Assembly: GCA_964035575.1 (NCBI GenBank)
Contig: OZ037927.1
Location: 310,001-374,000, forward strand
Direction of reading: 5' to 3'
DNA length: 64,000 nucleotides
From: Rhynchopus sp. YZ270_cl-10
Lineage: Eukaryota; Euglenozoa; Diplonemea; Diplonemida; Diplonemidae
The notes beneath the pieces are model-generated. The model saw only the letters and a list, made by a program, of their open reading frames with translations. It did not search any database and was not told the DNA's origin. Within the stretch, counting starts at the first letter, position 1, and each line of letters starts with the position of its first letter. Positions 61,641 through 64,000 of the stretch are shown here, piece after piece. The translations under genes were made by a program, and so were the position numbers.

Positions 61641-61935
61641 CACATTCTTTCTTTTTTTAGAGGAAGAGCAAATTGCTTGTAAAAGCAATATACCGTGCAG
61701 CCTGTTTTCTACCCCGTTTTTTGAGTGATTTCCTTGATTCCTCCTCCCCTTCCACATTCACAAAAAGGGCTCTCTCTCTCTCTCCCCCTCCCCCCTCCCC
61801 CTCCCTCTCTCTGCCACATCTGGCGAATTATTTTTAAAGGTTAGTCACCCTCTCTCTCTCTCTCTTTCTCCACCGTATGGTGGCAGTATATGTGATGGGA
61901 GCGGAGCCCATTGGAATACGCAAAATACATCAAAA
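61641..61935. other. CT-rich spacer
   Basis: CT-repeats at 61768-61815 and 61850-61872, otherwise AT-rich. Nothing else is seen. Confidence 0.5.
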
Positions 61936-63200
61936 TACCGTCTTTTGAAAAATTATGGACCAGAAAAATAGGTCCATAAAAAAAAAAATCCCAAAAAGTC
62001 CATAATTGTTCTGGTCCATCATTGTTCTGGTCCATGTTATTTCTGGTCCATCTGTGTTAGGCTTTTTTTTTTTGAACTTGTCCATTTTCAGACCCATTCC
62101 GAGCTTTCGGTACCGCACGTTGGCGGGGCATCTCGGCTTATCTGTGGGCCCGGTAGACCCATTCCGAGCTTTCTCCCCACACAAGCGGTCGTCGCACGCG
62201 CTTCGCGCGCGCGACTCCCTGTCAAAATTCTGGACAAGTACAAAAAAACCCCACACATATGTCGGACCAGAAAAATAGGTCCAGGGTTTTTTCTAGGGGG
62301 GGACGGGGGGGGACGGCGTCCCCCCCCAGATTTTGGGGGGAAACGCGTCCCCCCCCGGGGGGGGACGCATTTTGACTTGGGAAAAAAAGGATATGGGGGG
62401 TGGTTGGGGTCACCCGCACAGACCCCCATTTGGGACACCACGTACGTAACCCGCACCAGAAAAAAGGGGAGGCAGGGAGCCGAGCGCGCGCGAAGCGCGT
62501 CTTATCCCCTTCCTGGCATCATTGTGAAGAGGATATAGCGAGGTGAAGTTTCAGACCGTGCCCCCAATTCACTCAATCTTTGCACCATTTGACGGACCGA
62601 ACAAAGAGTGAGAATAAGGGATCGGCAAAACTAAAAAAGTAGCGTACCGTGCGCCTGCGGCGCAACTCAAAACTTATGAGCGGAATCCCACAGCCCTCTA
62701 CCATAGTTTGGCTGTACAAATGTTCAATTTAAGGTCACAATTTTTTGAAATGTTGCGTACCGTGGCTTCGCCAGAAAGTTCTGATATCATGACCGCCGTT
62801 TCTTCTTGTACTGAGGGAGGGTTCCGTGGAACATGAGAAAAAGGGTTGGTTTGGTTCTTGATGTACGTTACCATCCCACGTTATCACGTATTTACGTGAA
62901 ATGAACGGGCTTTTTTGCGCGGAGCGCGAAAATTTTTGACCCCTTTTTGGACATATCTTCACGGTTTTGGAAAAGAAAAAAATTCCATGAAGATAAGCGG
63001 AAACCCTGCTTGCACCTGCGGGAAAAATTTTTTTTTTGGGTGGTTTTTTTGCGTCCCCCCCCAGATCTGAAAAAAAAAATCCTAGAAAAAACCCTGCAGG
63101 TCCATAAAAAAAAAAAAATCCCAAAAGGTCCATAATTGTTCTGGTCCATCATTATTCTGGTCCATGTTATTTCTGGTCCATATTTTTTCAAAAGACGGTA
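61936..63200. mobile_element. Non-autonomous element with TACCGTC ends, 1.27 kb
   Basis: TACCGTCTTTTGAAAAA at 61936 recurs inverted ending at 63200. Inside each end a block of about 80 bases is repeated in direct orientation (61969-62052 and 63102-63181), made of TCTGGTCCAT units. A further inverted pair, AGGGTTTTTTCTAGG at 62284 and CCTAGAAAAAACCCT at 63080, lies inside, next to long C/G-runs and GCGCGCGCGAAGCGCG. There is no transposase. It ends about 20 bases downstream of the RING gene's stop codon. Confidence 0.55.
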
Positions 63201-63218
63201 CGTACCTACCCCATTTAC

Positions 63219-64000
63219 CTACTTCCCCCGCAAAGATAGTTTCGTCTTAAGCCTCCTCGGCGACCGTGGCGCAACCTCACCACCATTCCACTCCTCCCCA
63301 CCCTCCGGCGTACATCGGCCTAACCACTCCACAAATTTGACCAGACTGGCACGGTGCTGTTGGTAGTTCGTGCACATCTCTGCGATGAGCGCGTTTGGGG
63401 CTGCCGCGGTGACCGCCGTCTTGCATTCCGGGCAGGAAACCTCTGCCTCAGTACCGACATACCCAGGTTCTCCTGGGCATATGGGCCGTCCAGTGAGCGG
63501 GTCTACGGCAAACCCTACACATCGCGCACAACAGGTATGTGAACAGGGCAGCAACACCACCGCTCCTTGCATCTCACAGAGACAGTACACACAGCTGAAC
63601 GCCACCTCCTGGTGGCTATACCGGTCCAGCAGCACCGCCATCCCTTCCCCCACCCTCTTCAACACCGTCACATACTCCGCCACACTTTCCCTTGCCGCAC
63701 TGAGAAGCACCTCGTACCCTCGCACTGCGACTCCCCCTCCCCCTCCCCCTTCCCCATTTGCACTCTCCTTTTCCTCCTTCGAGAGATCTAAAAGAGGGAC
63801 CTCCGGAGGGGTAGGGGCGGATGGTGAGGTTTGCGTCTCTCCTCCTCCCCCTCCTCCTCCTCCTCCCCCCCCTTGTTTTGCAAATTTGTCAAGCAGGTCG
63901 TGCAGGATGCTCGTAAGGTGCTGGACTTCGTCGCATTTGAGATGATAGAGTTCGAGGTAAGCATTGCGAGGAGGAGGAGGGGGAGGAGGAGGGGGCTGTG
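63219..64000 (-). CDS. RING-finger protein, 5' part beyond the window
   Basis: The frame is open from the window edge to the stop at 63219. It reads: a helical segment (ELYHLKCDEVQHLTSILHDL), a poly-Gly run, then DLSKEEKESANGE. A helix (GYEVLLSAARESVAEYVTVL) follows, then the RING: CVYCLCEMQGAVVLLPCSH, CCARC and CPECKTAV at about 45-110 codons after VRGYEV. Cys/His spacing fits a C3HC4 RING with a long insert (DPLTGRPICPGEPGYVGTE) between the second and third metal pairs. RING domains recruit ubiquitin E2 enzymes, so this is a likely E3 ligase. A helical stretch after the RING (YQQHRASLVKFVEWLGR) may dimerise. The real start is outside the window. Confidence 0.8.
   Translation of the reverse strand, partial: QPPPPPPPPPRNAYLELYHLKCDEVQHLTSILHDLLDKFAKQGGGGGGGGGGGETQTSPSAPTPPEVPLLDLSKEEKESANGEGGGGGGVAVRGYEVLLSAARESVAEYVTVLKRVGEGMAVLLDRYSHQEVAFSCVYCLCEMQGAVVLLPCSHTCCARCVGFAVDPLTGRPICPGEPGYVGTEAEVSCPECKTAVTAAAPNALIAEMCTNYQQHRASLVKFVEWLGRCTPEGGEEWNGGEVAPRSPRRLKTKLSLRGK

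Noticed and set aside
1-64000. Search by eye for reverse transcriptase, integrase or capsid-type genes
   Set aside because: No YXDD-type motif block, long terminal repeats or capsid-like frame was recognised; the mobile DNA seen is of cut-and-paste or non-autonomous type.

Overview
The window looks like nuclear DNA of a flagellated single-celled eukaryote (protist). Coding islands of balanced base composition are separated by long AT-rich spacers full of homopolymers. At least two genes have spliceosomal introns (donors GTATGT, GTATGC or GTACGC, acceptors CAG or TAG). One gene encodes an axonemal nexin-dynein regulatory complex subunit (DRC8/EFCAB2), so the cell very probably has a motile flagellum. 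A roughly 280-base piece of 18S rRNA at 12488-12766 is plainly eukaryotic and is the best handle for naming the organism. I cannot assign it below 'flagellate protist' from sequence alone.

Layout. 1-4400: repeat-rich spacer with one orphan exon-like piece. 4402-6459: a DNA transposon with about 45-bp inverted ends and an apparently intact DDE-type transposase. 6362-8371 (-): an F-box protein whose last codons lie inside that transposon's end. 9076-9645 (-): DRC8. 9646-12927: spacer with a MITE-like element and the 18S fragment. 12928-23345 (-): a five-exon TRIP12-type HECT ubiquitin ligase (ARM, WWE, HECT; 2271 aa when spliced). Its 3-kb first intron holds two tandem-repeat arrays. 23346-25800: spacer with a 9-bp array of about 46 copies. 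26572-28013, 37374-38948, 41252-43096 and 48118-49770 (all -): four members of a B-box/coiled-coil/LRR family, one of them frameshifted. 53619-55622 (-): a ubiquitin-like/LRR relative. 29648-34296 (-): a ubiquitin-like/ankyrin-like gene whose intron holds a 3.2-kb Tc1/mariner-type element with a DD37E transposase. 43831-47505 (-): a 1224-aa IQ-motif, zinc-finger protein whose 3' part is duplicated at 39.5-40.0 kb and whose 5' flank is duplicated at 52.4-52.9 kb. 59739-60188 (-): a first exon of an unknown gene. 63219 to the window end (-): a RING-finger protein.

Common themes. Nearly every host gene is on the minus strand. Many carry ubiquitin-related domains (F-box, HECT, RING, B-box, three ubiquitin-like domains). 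I read this as a coincidence of family expansion rather than a proven pathway cluster. From 25.8 to 55.6 kb the region is a mosaic of direct segmental duplications. There LRR genes are copied, trimmed and re-joined to other gene fragments, and their repeat number varies from about 5 to 19. This recombining Ubl/B-box/LRR/ankyrin locus is the most unusual part of the window. Several short dispersed repeats with conserved hairpins occur throughout the spacers and look like SINE- or MITE-type families.
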